This document shows, in pieces, positions 6,470-13,811 of a DNA stretch of 17,463 bases. Made by a program: the position numbers and the translations under genes. The notes beneath the pieces are model-generated. The model made no database searches, had not been told where the DNA came from, and worked only from the letters and a program-made list of their open reading frames with translations. This DNA is from Chloroflexota bacterium (GTDB lineage: Bacteria; Chloroflexota; Anaerolineae; UBA7937; JACPPX01). Positions within the stretch are counted from its first letter, which is position 1. Each line of letters opens with the position of its first letter. Where the stretch lies: contig JACPPX010000091.1 of assembly GCA_016190785.1 (NCBI GenBank), positions 1 to 17,463 on the forward strand, written 5' to 3'.

Positions 6470-6481
6470 GAAACTTGACAA
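6463..6481. promoter_or_regulatory. 19-bp palindrome joining both divergent -35 boxes (probable operator)
   Basis: TTGTCAAG-AAA-CTTGACAA is a perfect inverted repeat with 8-bp arms and a 3-base centre. Each arm contains the -35 hexamer of one of the two divergent promoters, so a protein bound here would cover both. It is not the actinobacterial HAIR element (CTTGAGT-N7-ACTCAAG), but it holds CTTGA half-sites. CTTGACA-N7-GCTAAAG (6474-6494) is a loose HAIR-like match in the usual orientation. HspR, encoded two genes away, is the obvious candidate ligand; that is inference. Confidence 0.55.
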
Positions 6482-6503
6482 TAAAGGGCTAAAGTAATAT
6501 AAT
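6475..6503 (+). promoter_or_regulatory. Consensus promoter of the cbpA-hspR(-clpC) operon
   Basis: TTGACA (6475-6480), 17 bases, TATAAT (6498-6503): a perfect match to the sigma-70 consensus. Predicted +1 is 6510, four bases before the cbpA ATG at 6514, leaving no room for a Shine-Dalgarno. Confidence 0.88.
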
Positions 6504-6513
6504 ACTCTAACTT

Positions 6514-7437
6514 ATGGAGTACAAGGATTATTACCAGACCCTGGGCTTGTCCCGCGGGGCCTCGGATAAGGATATCAAGCAGGCCTACCGCCGCCTGGCG
6601 CGGCAATATCACCCTGACGTCAACCCCGGCAACCAATCCTCCCAAGAGAAGTTTAAGGAGATCAATGAGGCTTACGAAGTCCTCTCTGATCCAGCCAAGC
6701 GTCAGAAGTACGACCAACTGGGGGCGCAGTGGCAGAACTGGCAAAGGATGGGGTTCGATCCTTCTGGCTTCAATTGGAATCAGTGGTTCGCCGGGCCGGG
6801 GACCCGAACCCGGATGGAATATGCCGACCTAGGGGACCTCTTTGGTGGGGAAAGCCCTTTCTCTGATTTCTTCCAAGCCATCTTTGGCCGCCCGGGAAGA
6901 ACCCGCACTTGGAGCACGGTGCGGCGCGGCCAAGATTTGGAACAAACCTTAGAAATAAGCCTTATGGAAGCCTTCTCCGGTACGACTCGTACTCTGCAAA
7001 TCAGCGACAAGCGGATTGAGGTCAGGATTCCCCCCGGTGTTAAAATCGGCTCTCGCATCCGGGTGGCGGGGAAGGGTTCACCCGGGGTGGGAGGTGCACC
7101 TGCTGGGGATCTGTACCTTAGGGTGAATGTGGCTCCTGACCATCGTTTCCAAAGGCAAGGAGATGATCTTCACCAGGAAGTGGGGGTAGACCTCTACACT
7201 GCGGTGTTGGGGGGGGAGATCCCGGTCCCCACCTTGCGGGGCTCGGTGATCCTTAAAATCCCGCCCCAAACCCAGGGAGGTAAAGTTTTCCGGCTGCAAG
7301 GGCAGGGGATGCCTAACCTCAAAAACCACGAGAAGAGAGGGGACCTGTTTGTCAAAGTTAAAATCCGCATCCCAGAAAATCTCGGCGAAGAGGAAAAGGA
7401 ATTATTCGCCCGGCTGGCCAAAATCCGCCGCGGCTAG
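6514..7437 (+). CDS. cbpA: DnaJ-class molecular chaperone, CbpA-like (no zinc finger)
   Basis: A 307-residue J-domain co-chaperone that stimulates Hsp70 (DnaK) ATPase and delivers substrates. The J domain occupies 1-70 with the essential HPD at 33-35 and KFKEINEAYEVLSDPAKRQKYD after it. A Gly/Phe/Trp/Asn-rich region follows (about 71-130). The two beta-sandwich substrate-binding domains then follow, starting near RRGQDLEQTLEISLMEAFSG and ending RIPENLGEEEKELFARL. The four CxxCxGxG zinc-finger repeats of classical DnaJ are absent, which makes it a class II (CbpA-type) protein. It starts about four bases after the predicted transcription start and leads the operon, with hspR 35 bases downstream. 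Confidence 0.93.
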   Translation: MEYKDYYQTLGLSRGASDKDIKQAYRRLARQYHPDVNPGNQSSQEKFKEINEAYEVLSDPAKRQKYDQLGAQWQNWQRMGFDPSGFNWNQWFAGPGTRTRMEYADLGDLFGGESPFSDFFQAIFGRPGRTRTWSTVRRGQDLEQTLEISLMEAFSGTTRTLQISDKRIEVRIPPGVKIGSRIRVAGKGSPGVGGAPAGDLYLRVNVAPDHRFQRQGDDLHQEVGVDLYTAVLGGEIPVPTLRGSVILKIPPQTQGGKVFRLQGQGMPNLKNHEKRGDLFVKVKIRIPENLGEEEKELFARLAKIRRG

Positions 7438-7472
7438 TCGAGGATGAAATGACAAGAGGTGTGTAAGCTATA

Positions 7473-7805
7473 ATGTACGAAAAACGACTGGAACCCGATG
7501 AGCCATGTTTTGTAATCAGTGTGGCCGCCCAGATGGTGGGGCTCCATCCTCAGACCCTCCGCTACTACGAGCGGGCGGGGCTGGTTCAGCCCCGCCGCTC
7601 CCGCGGCAATATCCGGCTTTATTCTCAGCGGGATATCGAGGATCTGCGGCGCATTGCCCGGCTCACTGACGAGTTGGGGGTCAACCTCGCCGCAGTAGAA
7701 GTTATCCTCAATCTCACCCGGCGCATGGAGGAGATGCAAGGGGAGATGGACCGGATGGAAGAGAAACTGGAAGAGGAGCGGGAGAGGCTCCGCCGCGGGG
7801 AGTGA
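7473..7805 (+). CDS. hspR: HspR-type MerR-family heat-shock repressor
   Basis: A 110-residue DNA-binding protein. The N-terminal winged helix-turn-helix contains FVISVAAQMVGLHPQTLRYY (13-32) and ERAGLVQPRRSRGNIRLYSQRDIEDL. These match the HspR subgroup of the MerR family (ISVAAELxGMHPQTLR in actinobacterial HspR) rather than metal- or drug-sensing MerR proteins. After NLAAVEVILNL the C-terminus is a charged coiled coil (about 82-108) for dimer formation. Known HspR represses dnaK, clpB and hsp20 genes and uses Hsp70 as co-repressor. GAGGTG (7456-7461) lies 11 bases before the ATG, so the site is usable but not ideal. Its place between cbpA and clpC suggests control of its own operon and of hsp20. 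Confidence 0.88.
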   Translation: MYEKRLEPDEPCFVISVAAQMVGLHPQTLRYYERAGLVQPRRSRGNIRLYSQRDIEDLRRIARLTDELGVNLAAVEVILNLTRRMEEMQGEMDRMEEKLEEERERLRRGE

Positions 7806-7844
7806 GCGGAGATAGGATGTATAAATCGCTCTCCCAAGCACAGG

Positions 7845-7873
7845 TTGAAATAGGCTAATTTATAGGGTAAACT
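7845..7873 (+). promoter_or_regulatory. Candidate promoter of clpC
   Basis: TTGAAA (7845-7850), 17 bases and TAAACT (7868-7873) lie in the 87-base gap between hspR and clpC. Predicted start is near 7880, leaving a leader of about 13 bases that carries only part of the AAGGAG at 7878-7883. It would allow clpC to be expressed apart from the cbpA promoter. The -35 and early spacer (TTGA..AATA..GGCTAA) loosely resemble the cbpA promoter, which may reflect a shared regulator. Confidence 0.4.
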
Positions 7874-7892
7874 AGAAAAGGAGACGGAAAAG

Positions 7893-10328
7893 ATGATGCG
7901 CTTTGATCGATTCACCGAGCGGGCCCAGGAAGCCATTGCCCGCTCCCAGGAGATATTAGCTCGCTACAAGCACAGTCAATTAGATGCTGAGCATCTGCTT
8001 TTGGCCCTGGTCGAACAGCCAGAGGGGGTGATCAGCCAGATCCTCTCCAAATTGGGCCTGGAACCGGCCACGGTTCAAGAGCGGCTGGATAAAGCCCTCT
8101 CCATCAGCCCCCAGATTACCTTCCCCTCCCCTGGCGGACCCCAGGCCCAGATCTATGTCACCCCCCGGGTGAAACGGATCATGGATGCCGCCCAGCAAGA
8201 GGCCAAACGGATGGGAGATGAGTATGTCTCCACCGAACATATTTTCCTGGCCATTGCCGGGGAAGGGGGAGGGGCGGCCAGCGCCATCCTGCGGGATATG
8301 GGGGTCACCCGGGAAAAGGCCCTCAGCGCCATCGAAGAGGTGCGGGGTGGGCATCGGGTCACCGACCCCCAGGCAGAAACCAAATACCGCATCCTGGAAA
8401 AGTATGGCCGCGACCTTAGCCAACTAGCTAAGGACGGGAAACTGGACCCGGTCATTGGCCGGGAGCAGGAGATCCTGCGGGTGATGCGTATCCTAGCCCG
8501 GCGCACCAAGAATAATCCGGTTCTGATCGGCGATGCCGGGGTGGGGAAAACGGCCATCGTCGAAGGATTGGCCCAAAAACTGGTGACCGGTGATGTGCCG
8601 GAGAACCTTCTGGGGAAACGGGTGGTAGAACTTGACCTGGGGGGAATGGTGGCTGGCTCCCGCTTCCGCGGTGAGTTCGAGGAGCGGCTCAAGGCGGCGA
8701 TCGAAGAGGTGCAGCGCTCCCGGGGCCAGATTATCCTCTTTATCGATGAACTGCACAATGTGGTGGGGGCCGGTGCCGCCCAGGGGGCGATCGATGCCTC
8801 TAACCTAATGAAACCGGCCCTGGCCCGGGGGGAACTCCAGGCCATCGGGGCTACTACATTGGATGAATACCGCAACCACATTGAAAAAGATGGGGCCTTA
8901 GAGCGAAGGTTTGCTCCGGTATATGTGGAGGAGCCCTCGATCGAAGAAGCCATCGCTATGCTCCAGGGGCTGCGCGACCGCTACCAGATGCACCACGGGG
9001 TGACCATCACCGATGTGGCAATAGAGGCTGCGGTCAAACTCTCGGAGCGGTATGTCACCGAACGTTATCTCCCCGATAAGGCTATCGACTTGATCGATGA
9101 GGCCGCGGCCAAACTGCGCATCGATATGTTCGGCCTCCCGACCCAGGTTAAGGAGGAAAAGGCTCAGTTGCAGAGCCTGGCTTCCCAGGAAGAAGAAGCT
9201 TGGCAGAAGCGGGACTATGAGATGGCGGCCAATTTCAAGAGCCAGCGGTTGCAATTGGAGAAGGAATATCAGGAAAAACTGGCCGCCTGGAAGAAAGAAC
9301 AGGGGCTGGATGACACCGTGGACGAAGATGATGTGGCTCAGATCGTGGCTGCCTGGACCGGCATCCCGGTAAGCCGCATGCTGGAGACGGAAGCGGAGAA
9401 ACTCTTGGGGATGGAGGAGCGGCTCCATCAACGGATTGTGGGCCAGGAAGAGGCGGTGGCTGCCGTCTCCGATGCCCTGCGCCGCAGCCGCTCCGGTCTC
9501 AAGGACCCCAAGCGTCCTATCGGCTCCTTTATCTTCCTCGGTCCGACGGGAGTAGGAAAGACGGAGCTGGCCAAAGCCCTGGCCGAGTTCTTGTTCGATG
9601 ACGAAGAGGCCACGGTGCGCATCGATATGAGCGAGTACCAGGAACGGCATACCGTCAGCAGGCTGATCGGGGCACCCCCCGGATATGTGGGCTACGGGGA
9701 AGGGGGGCAACTCACCGAAGCCGTCCGGCGCCGTCCTTATCAAGTAGTGCTCTTTGACGAGATCGAGAAGGCCCATCCCGAGGTATGGAATACATTGCTG
9801 CAGATTCTAGAAGAGGGCAGGCTGACCGATGGTCAGGGGCACACCGTGGACTTCAAGAACACAGTGGTAATCATGACCTCTAACCTGGGTACCCAGTATG
9901 CACAAAAAGGCGGGGCTTTGGGCTTCCGCGCCGGGGACCGGGAAGGGGAGGCGGCACTCCACGAGCAGATGCGGGACGAACTGAAACGCACCTTCCGCCC
10001 CGAGTTCCTCAACCGGGTGGATGAGGTGATTATCTTCCACGCTCTCACTCCGGAACACATTGAAAAGATTGTGGACTTGCAGATTAAAGATGTGGCCAAG
10101 CGCTTGGCAGAGCATGGGGTTAAGATCGAGCTCAGCCCCGAAGCCCGCCAGTGGTTAGCCAAGGCCGGTTTTGATCCCAGTTTTGGGGCCCGGCCTCTGA
10201 AGCGTACCATCCAGCGCCAGGTGGAAAACCCCCTCTCCAAGCAACTCTTGAAGAGGGAGATCAAGGAAGGGGACACCATCCTCGTCGACGCGGAGGAGAA
10301 GGGGATCAGATTCCAAAAGAAAAATTAA
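7893..10328 (+). CDS. clpC: ATP-dependent Clp protease ATP-binding subunit ClpC
   Basis: An 811-residue Hsp100 unfoldase with two AAA+ rings that threads proteins into ClpP. Two Clp-N repeats lie at about 1-150. The first AAA+ has Walker A GDAGVGKT (213-220) and Walker B ILFIDE (281-286). The second has GPTGVGKT (550-557), VVLFDE (618-623) and GARPLKR (765-771). The middle part is short and carries a UVR-like helix (DYEMAANFKSQRLQLEKEYQ, 441-460), not the long ClpB coiled coil. The LGF tripeptide at 676-678 sits where ClpC, ClpA and ClpX carry their ClpP-docking loop. Length equals Bacillus ClpC, so ClpC is preferred over ClpB. AAGGAG (7878-7883), nine bases upstream, supports the first of two tandem ATGs. 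No clpP, mcsA, mcsB or ctsR is adjacent; control is probably by HspR. Confidence 0.94.
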   Translation: MMRFDRFTERAQEAIARSQEILARYKHSQLDAEHLLLALVEQPEGVISQILSKLGLEPATVQERLDKALSISPQITFPSPGGPQAQIYVTPRVKRIMDAAQQEAKRMGDEYVSTEHIFLAIAGEGGGAASAILRDMGVTREKALSAIEEVRGGHRVTDPQAETKYRILEKYGRDLSQLAKDGKLDPVIGREQEILRVMRILARRTKNNPVLIGDAGVGKTAIVEGLAQKLVTGDVPENLLGKRVVELDLGGMVAGSRFRGEFEERLKAAIEEVQRSRGQIILFIDELHNVVGAGAAQGAIDASNLMKPALARGELQAIGATTLDEYRNHIEKDGALERRFAPVYVEEPSIEEAIAMLQGLRDRYQMHHGVTITDVAIEAAVKLSERYVTERYLPDKAIDLIDEAAAKLRIDMFGLPTQVKEEKAQLQSLASQEEEAWQKRDYEMAANFKSQRLQLEKEYQEKLAAWKKEQGLDDTVDEDDVAQIVAAWTGIPVSRMLETEAEKLLGMEERLHQRIVGQEEAVAAVSDALRRSRSGLKDPKRPIGSFIFLGPTGVGKTELAKALAEFLFDDEEATVRIDMSEYQERHTVSRLIGAPPGYVGYGEGGQLTEAVRRRPYQVVLFDEIEKAHPEVWNTLLQILEEGRLTDGQGHTVDFKNTVVIMTSNLGTQYAQKGGALGFRAGDREGEAALHEQMRDELKRTFRPEFLNRVDEVIIFHALTPEHIEKIVDLQIKDVAKRLAEHGVKIELSPEARQWLAKAGFDPSFGARPLKRTIQRQVENPLSKQLLKREIKEGDTILVDAEEKGIRFQKKN

Positions 10329-10345
10329 TTCGGGCGAAGCAAAAC

Positions 10346-10378
10346 AGGGCTCTGGTTTCACCAGGGCCCTTTACTTTA
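10346..10378. terminator. Bidirectional terminator between clpC and the beta-propeller gene
   Basis: AGGGCTCTGG (10346-10355) and CCAGGGCCCT (10361-10370) form a 10-bp stem with one G-U pair and a TTTCA loop. On the plus strand it is followed by TTTACTTT; on the minus strand by GTTTTGC. It can end both convergent transcripts. Confidence 0.85.
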
Positions 10379-10394
10379 TACATCCCGAATATGT

Positions 10395-11903
10395 TTAAGA
10401 GAGCTCAATGATGAACAGTGCTGCTTCCTGGCGAGAGCCCCCGGCCCAAGAAGGAGGGTTCGCCCCAACTGCCAAAAATTTACCGTCCCTAGACCACAAG
10501 GCATAGAAGGGCGACCACTCTTCTCCCAAATTCCATAATCCGATCTGGGCGCCGTCGGAGAGGGAGAAAAGGAAGAGCATCCCAACAGATTGAAAATTCG
10601 GGATTGGCCAATCCGAACCAACCGCCACCGTTGTGCTGTCCGGGGATACCCGGATTAGGTCTCCTGAACTTCGCGTGGTTAAGAGTGTATAGTTACTGCC
10701 CAGCGGGTCTACCGGTCGAGTCCAAAGTATAAGGTTCACTAACGAAGTCCCACGCTCGGGCCAAGGATAGGCCACAAACAGCCAACGCCCATCCGGCGAG
10801 AACCCATAGAATTCAGGAAAAGGTAACACATCGGTCCCGCTGCCTTCCGCATGATATAGAAAGTGCTGTGTGGCTTCTCCATTGGTACCAGCGGAGAGAA
10901 GCAAGTGATAGTTCGATGTGTCCCCCACACGGGCTCCGGTGGCTATTAAGTTCTGACAAGTCCGCTGAGCACATTTCAGTTCAGGGTATCCCGGGAAATA
11001 TTGTTTAAGCACTTCCCTAACCCCGACTCCGAGAATAACCATCAGGGGGCCCCGGTCATGGGTTGTCCAGATAAGAAATCGCTTCTCCCCCAGCCACAAT
11101 GGCCCAGCGAGGCCTCCCTCCCCCTCTTCAAATTGCCACGGGATGAAGGTCTCGACCTTGCCAGTTTGGACGTTTATCGCCCAAGTACCTGCATTACAGA
11201 TCCCATTTACACATCCAACAGATGGATCCGTGAGCTCAGCAGAGATAGCCACTCTACTCCCATCAGGAGACCAAGTACTTCCTCCGCCAGCTATATCCGC
11301 ATCCACCCGGCGCACCGCTCCGGTTTGAGGTTCGTAGAAAAGGAAACCTTCCATGCTACTAAGGAGAAATAACGAGCCATCCGGGCTTACTGACGCCAAG
11401 CCTACGGGCGCAGGAAACTGACCAGAAATATCCATGAAATCCTGGCCACAGGCCTTGCCTACCAAAACCCGGCCGTCAGCAAACAGCATAACCCGGCCAT
11501 CCGGCAGCCAGGCTATATTGTGGCCGAATCCATATTCAATTTCCTGAGGAGATTCACATGTCTCGCCGGTGGAAACGTTTAAGAAATGCAAGGTGCCAGG
11601 GGGAGAAACAGGATGAAAATATGTAGCCAGTTCCTCCGCAGAGAATGTCCAGTAGGCAAGGAATTTGTTGTCGGGGGAGAAACTATGGCCAAAAATCTGA
11701 GGTGCGGTAAGTATGGGCTGAATGGATATGCCTTGAGGTAGAGGGGGAAGCTTAGGTGAGGGTAATGACCGTGTTGGGCTGGGTGAAGGAAAAGGTTGGG
11801 TTGGGGAAGGCATAAGCATGGTGGTAGGGGCCGATGGCCGGCAAGAGGTAAGCAGCACTAGCAGACCTAAAAACAGCAAAGCTCTAATCTTCGGCACTAT
11901 CAC
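10395..11903 (-). CDS. Surface lipoprotein with WD40-like / PD40 beta-propeller
   Basis: A 502-residue lipoprotein of unknown function. The signal sequence MIVPKIRALLFLGLLVLLTSC ends in lipobox LTSC and is followed by a Pro/Ser/Thr linker. The rest contains at least seven blade motifs of the type (S)PDG-x-hydrophobic: SFSPDNKFLAYWT, AWLPDGRVMLFA, SVSPDGSLFLLS, TWSPDGSRVAIS, GFSPDGRWLFVA, RVSPDSTTVAVG and LWSRDGKFLAVG. This points to a seven- or eight-bladed propeller exposed outside the membrane. No catalytic motif is visible. The GTG at 11903 overlaps the psuG stop by four bases (GTGA) and starts just before the signal sequence; a TTG at 11915 is the longer alternative. Coupling to psuG suggests cotranscription. 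A role in ligand binding or protein contacts would be a guess. Confidence 0.82.
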   Translation of the reverse strand: MIVPKIRALLFLGLLVLLTSCRPSAPTTMLMPSPTQPFPSPSPTRSLPSPKLPPLPQGISIQPILTAPQIFGHSFSPDNKFLAYWTFSAEELATYFHPVSPPGTLHFLNVSTGETCESPQEIEYGFGHNIAWLPDGRVMLFADGRVLVGKACGQDFMDISGQFPAPVGLASVSPDGSLFLLSSMEGFLFYEPQTGAVRRVDADIAGGGSTWSPDGSRVAISAELTDPSVGCVNGICNAGTWAINVQTGKVETFIPWQFEEGEGGLAGPLWLGEKRFLIWTTHDRGPLMVILGVGVREVLKQYFPGYPELKCAQRTCQNLIATGARVGDTSNYHLLLSAGTNGEATQHFLYHAEGSGTDVLPFPEFYGFSPDGRWLFVAYPWPERGTSLVNLILWTRPVDPLGSNYTLLTTRSSGDLIRVSPDSTTVAVGSDWPIPNFQSVGMLFLFSLSDGAQIGLWNLGEEWSPFYALWSRDGKFLAVGANPPSWAGGSRQEAALFIIELS

Positions 11904-12799
11904 TTTTCTACCCAAGCCTTGGCAATCTGGGCAGCCACGCGAGAGTTTTCTTTAAGCAAAGCCACATTGGCCCGGGTAGTAGCCCCCGCGGTCAATTCCC
12001 CCAGCCGGGCTAAGAGGAAAGGGGTCAGGGCCGGGCCAGATATTCCACGGGCCTTGGCCTCAGCACTGCCCTTTTCCACCGCCGACTGAATCACATCTCG
12101 AGGAACCTCCTCTGGTTCGGGCACCGGCACGGTGACCAATATCGCTGAGGGCAATCCCAGGCGCTGGTGATGATGCATAATCTCCGCCACCTGATGCGGG
12201 CTATCCACTCCTATGTCAACACTCAATCCGATATGGCGAGAATAGAAACCGGGAAACTCAGAAGTATTGTATCCGATAACAGGTATAGAATGCGCCTCCA
12301 GCCATTCGCGGGTGGCGGACAAGTCGAGGATTGATTTAGCCCCAGAACAGACCACTAAGATAGGGGTTTCAGCCAAAGTAGCAAGATCAGGTGAGACATC
12401 CTGGCCTCCGATGTGAATTCCCCCGATACCCCCAGTAGCCAGGATATCTATCCCCGCCCGGTGAGCAATATACACGCTGGCGGATACGGTGGTCCCTCCC
12501 GTCCAACCCTGAGCTGTGGCGATGGCTAAATCTCGAGTACTTATCTTGTGGACATCCTGGCCCAGGGCCAAAAGCTCTAACTCCTCATTGCTCAATCCCA
12601 ATTTGGCTTTTCCAGAGACGAAACCAATAGTTGCCGGTATCACCCCTTCTTTTTGGATGGCCTCTTCCATTGCCGCCGCTGTTTCCAAATTAAGGGGCCG
12701 AGGCAAGCCGTGAGAGAGAAAAGCGGACTCCAAAGCCACCGCCGGTTGCTTTTGGGCTAGGGCCTCTTTTACTTTTGGGGCTATCTCCCAAACTTCCAT
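11900..12799 (-). CDS. psuG: Pseudouridine-5'-phosphate glycosidase PsuG
   Basis: A 299-residue enzyme that splits the C-C bond of pseudouridine 5'-phosphate to uracil and ribose 5-phosphate using a metal ion and an imine-forming lysine. Asp138 (GGQDVSPDLA) and Lys155 (CSGAKSILDL) are 17 residues apart, the same spacing as the known Asp149 and Lys166 of Escherichia coli PsuG. Glu24 (ALESAFLSHGLP), HKISTRDL, GWTGGTTVSA and ATGGIGGIHIGG are further family marks. Length is normal. It starts seven bases after the psuK stop and overlaps the start of the lipoprotein gene, so these form one transcript. The Shine-Dalgarno is weak (AGGCAC). Identity is very likely; the relatives are also called indigoidine synthase A-like. 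Confidence 0.95.
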   Translation of the reverse strand: MEVWEIAPKVKEALAQKQPAVALESAFLSHGLPRPLNLETAAAMEEAIQKEGVIPATIGFVSGKAKLGLSNEELELLALGQDVHKISTRDLAIATAQGWTGGTTVSASVYIAHRAGIDILATGGIGGIHIGGQDVSPDLATLAETPILVVCSGAKSILDLSATREWLEAHSIPVIGYNTSEFPGFYSRHIGLSVDIGVDSPHQVAEIMHHHQRLGLPSAILVTVPVPEPEEVPRDVIQSAVEKGSAEAKARGISGPALTPFLLARLGELTAGATTRANVALLKENSRVAAQIAKAWVEK

Positions 12800-12806
12800 T
12801 GTGTGC

Positions 12807-13745
12807 CTATGGCTTAGCCAACATTTGCTGCAATCGCTCGTGGCTCAGTTCTTGGCTTACCGTGTTTTCGGTCTGCACCGTCAAGGCAGCCGCCGCCAAA
12901 CCCAGTTGCAGAGAATCAGCGGTGGGCCAGCCAGACATTATTCCAAATAGTGTGGCTGTAGCCAAAGCATCCCCTGCACCGCTGGCATCTACTACGTGCG
13001 CCGGTAGGGCGGGAAGGCTACCTGCCTCCTTGGCAGTGGCATAAGCCAGCCCCCTGCCTCCGCGAGTGATTACCGCGGCGCCCACCCCTTTGGCTACTAG
13101 ATCTTTGGCAGCTTGAATAGCCTCTTCCTGGCGGGAAATCTTGCGATCAGCGAGCAAGGTCTCTGCCTGACTTTTATCGCAAAATAAATAATCGATGCTT
13201 TGCAGATGAGGGACAAGTCGCGGAGCCTTGGCTACGGATACCGCGGCCGCAGCCAATGGAATCCCTTGCTCTACTCCTATTTCCACCACCTTCTCGATGG
13301 TTTCCAGCAGAAGGTTGGCATCAACAACCAGCAGGTCCGGGTTTTTAATGCGGGCTATATTCTGACTTATATAATCGGGAGTCGCTTCTTCCAGGACTTG
13401 CATGTCGTTGATAGCGGAGATGAGATGGCCATACTCATCGAATATAGCAAGGTATGTGCCGGTGGGTCGCCCCTCGGCTATTAGCACAAGACTGGTATCC
13501 ACCCCTGCGGCCGATGTGGCCTCCATAATAAACCTCCCCGATTCATCGCCTCCCACCGCGGAGAGGAGCCAGACTTTACATCCCAGCCGTGCCAGGTTCT
13601 CGGCGATGTTGCGGGCTGCCCCACCCGGCCAGCGTCCGATCCGGCCGGGGTTGGAGGTCATATGCACATATTGACCTTGCGGCCGGCCGCGGATGTCAAG
13701 ATTGGCCCCGCCGATGACCACGATTCGCTTTTCGGCTATTTCCAT
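12807..13745 (-). CDS. psuK: PfkB-family kinase, probable pseudouridine kinase
   Basis: A 312-residue ribokinase-fold sugar or nucleoside kinase. It has the first PfkB signature around PGGAARNIAENLARLG (40-55) and the second at DASGAGDALATA (253-264), with Asp259 as the expected catalytic base and GAGD as the anion hole. Family alone would allow ribokinase, fructokinase or adenosine kinase. The assignment to pseudouridine kinase (pseudouridine plus ATP to pseudouridine 5'-phosphate) rests on psuG starting seven bases after its stop, the usual psuK-psuG pairing. The N-terminus RIVVIGGANLDIRG and the conserved small lid region fit. There is no Shine-Dalgarno; a GC-rich hairpin ends about eight bases before the ATG. 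Confidence 0.85.
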   Translation of the reverse strand: MEIAEKRIVVIGGANLDIRGRPQGQYVHMTSNPGRIGRWPGGAARNIAENLARLGCKVWLLSAVGGDESGRFIMEATSAAGVDTSLVLIAEGRPTGTYLAIFDEYGHLISAINDMQVLEEATPDYISQNIARIKNPDLLVVDANLLLETIEKVVEIGVEQGIPLAAAAVSVAKAPRLVPHLQSIDYLFCDKSQAETLLADRKISRQEEAIQAAKDLVAKGVGAAVITRGGRGLAYATAKEAGSLPALPAHVVDASGAGDALATATLFGIMSGWPTADSLQLGLAAAALTVQTENTVSQELSHERLQQMLAKP

Positions 13746-13752
13746 TTAGTTA

Positions 13753-13782
13753 GAAAAGGCCGCGGCGAGTGGCCATCGGCCT
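13753..13782 (-). terminator. Hairpin with T tract between phnE and psuK
   Basis: On the minus strand AGGCCG (13777-13782) and an inner GGC (13772-13774) pair with GCC (13764-13766) and CGGCCT (13757-13762). A small internal loop separates the two stems, and the hairpin is followed by TTTTCT. It may be a partial terminator that lowers psuK-psuG expression relative to phnCE, or a processing site. The psuK ATG follows eight bases later. Confidence 0.5.
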
Positions 13783-13811
13783 AGGTATGGGCAATTAGCC
13801 AAGTAAGGGTA

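Noticed and set aside
7469..7474. TATAAT overlapping the hspR start codon as a promoter
   Set aside because: Transcription would begin inside the gene near 7481, with no in-frame start before the helix-turn-helix. Chance match.
8153..9776. Long minus-strand open frames opposite clpC (266 and 292 codons)
   Set aside because: They mirror the codon structure of a strongly conserved plus-strand gene, show low-complexity Ser/Arg or Leu/Gly-rich translations, and match no family.
7893..10328. Calling the Hsp100 protein ClpB
   Set aside because: The long ClpB middle coiled coil is missing, a UVR-like helix and LGF docking tripeptide are present, and length equals ClpC.
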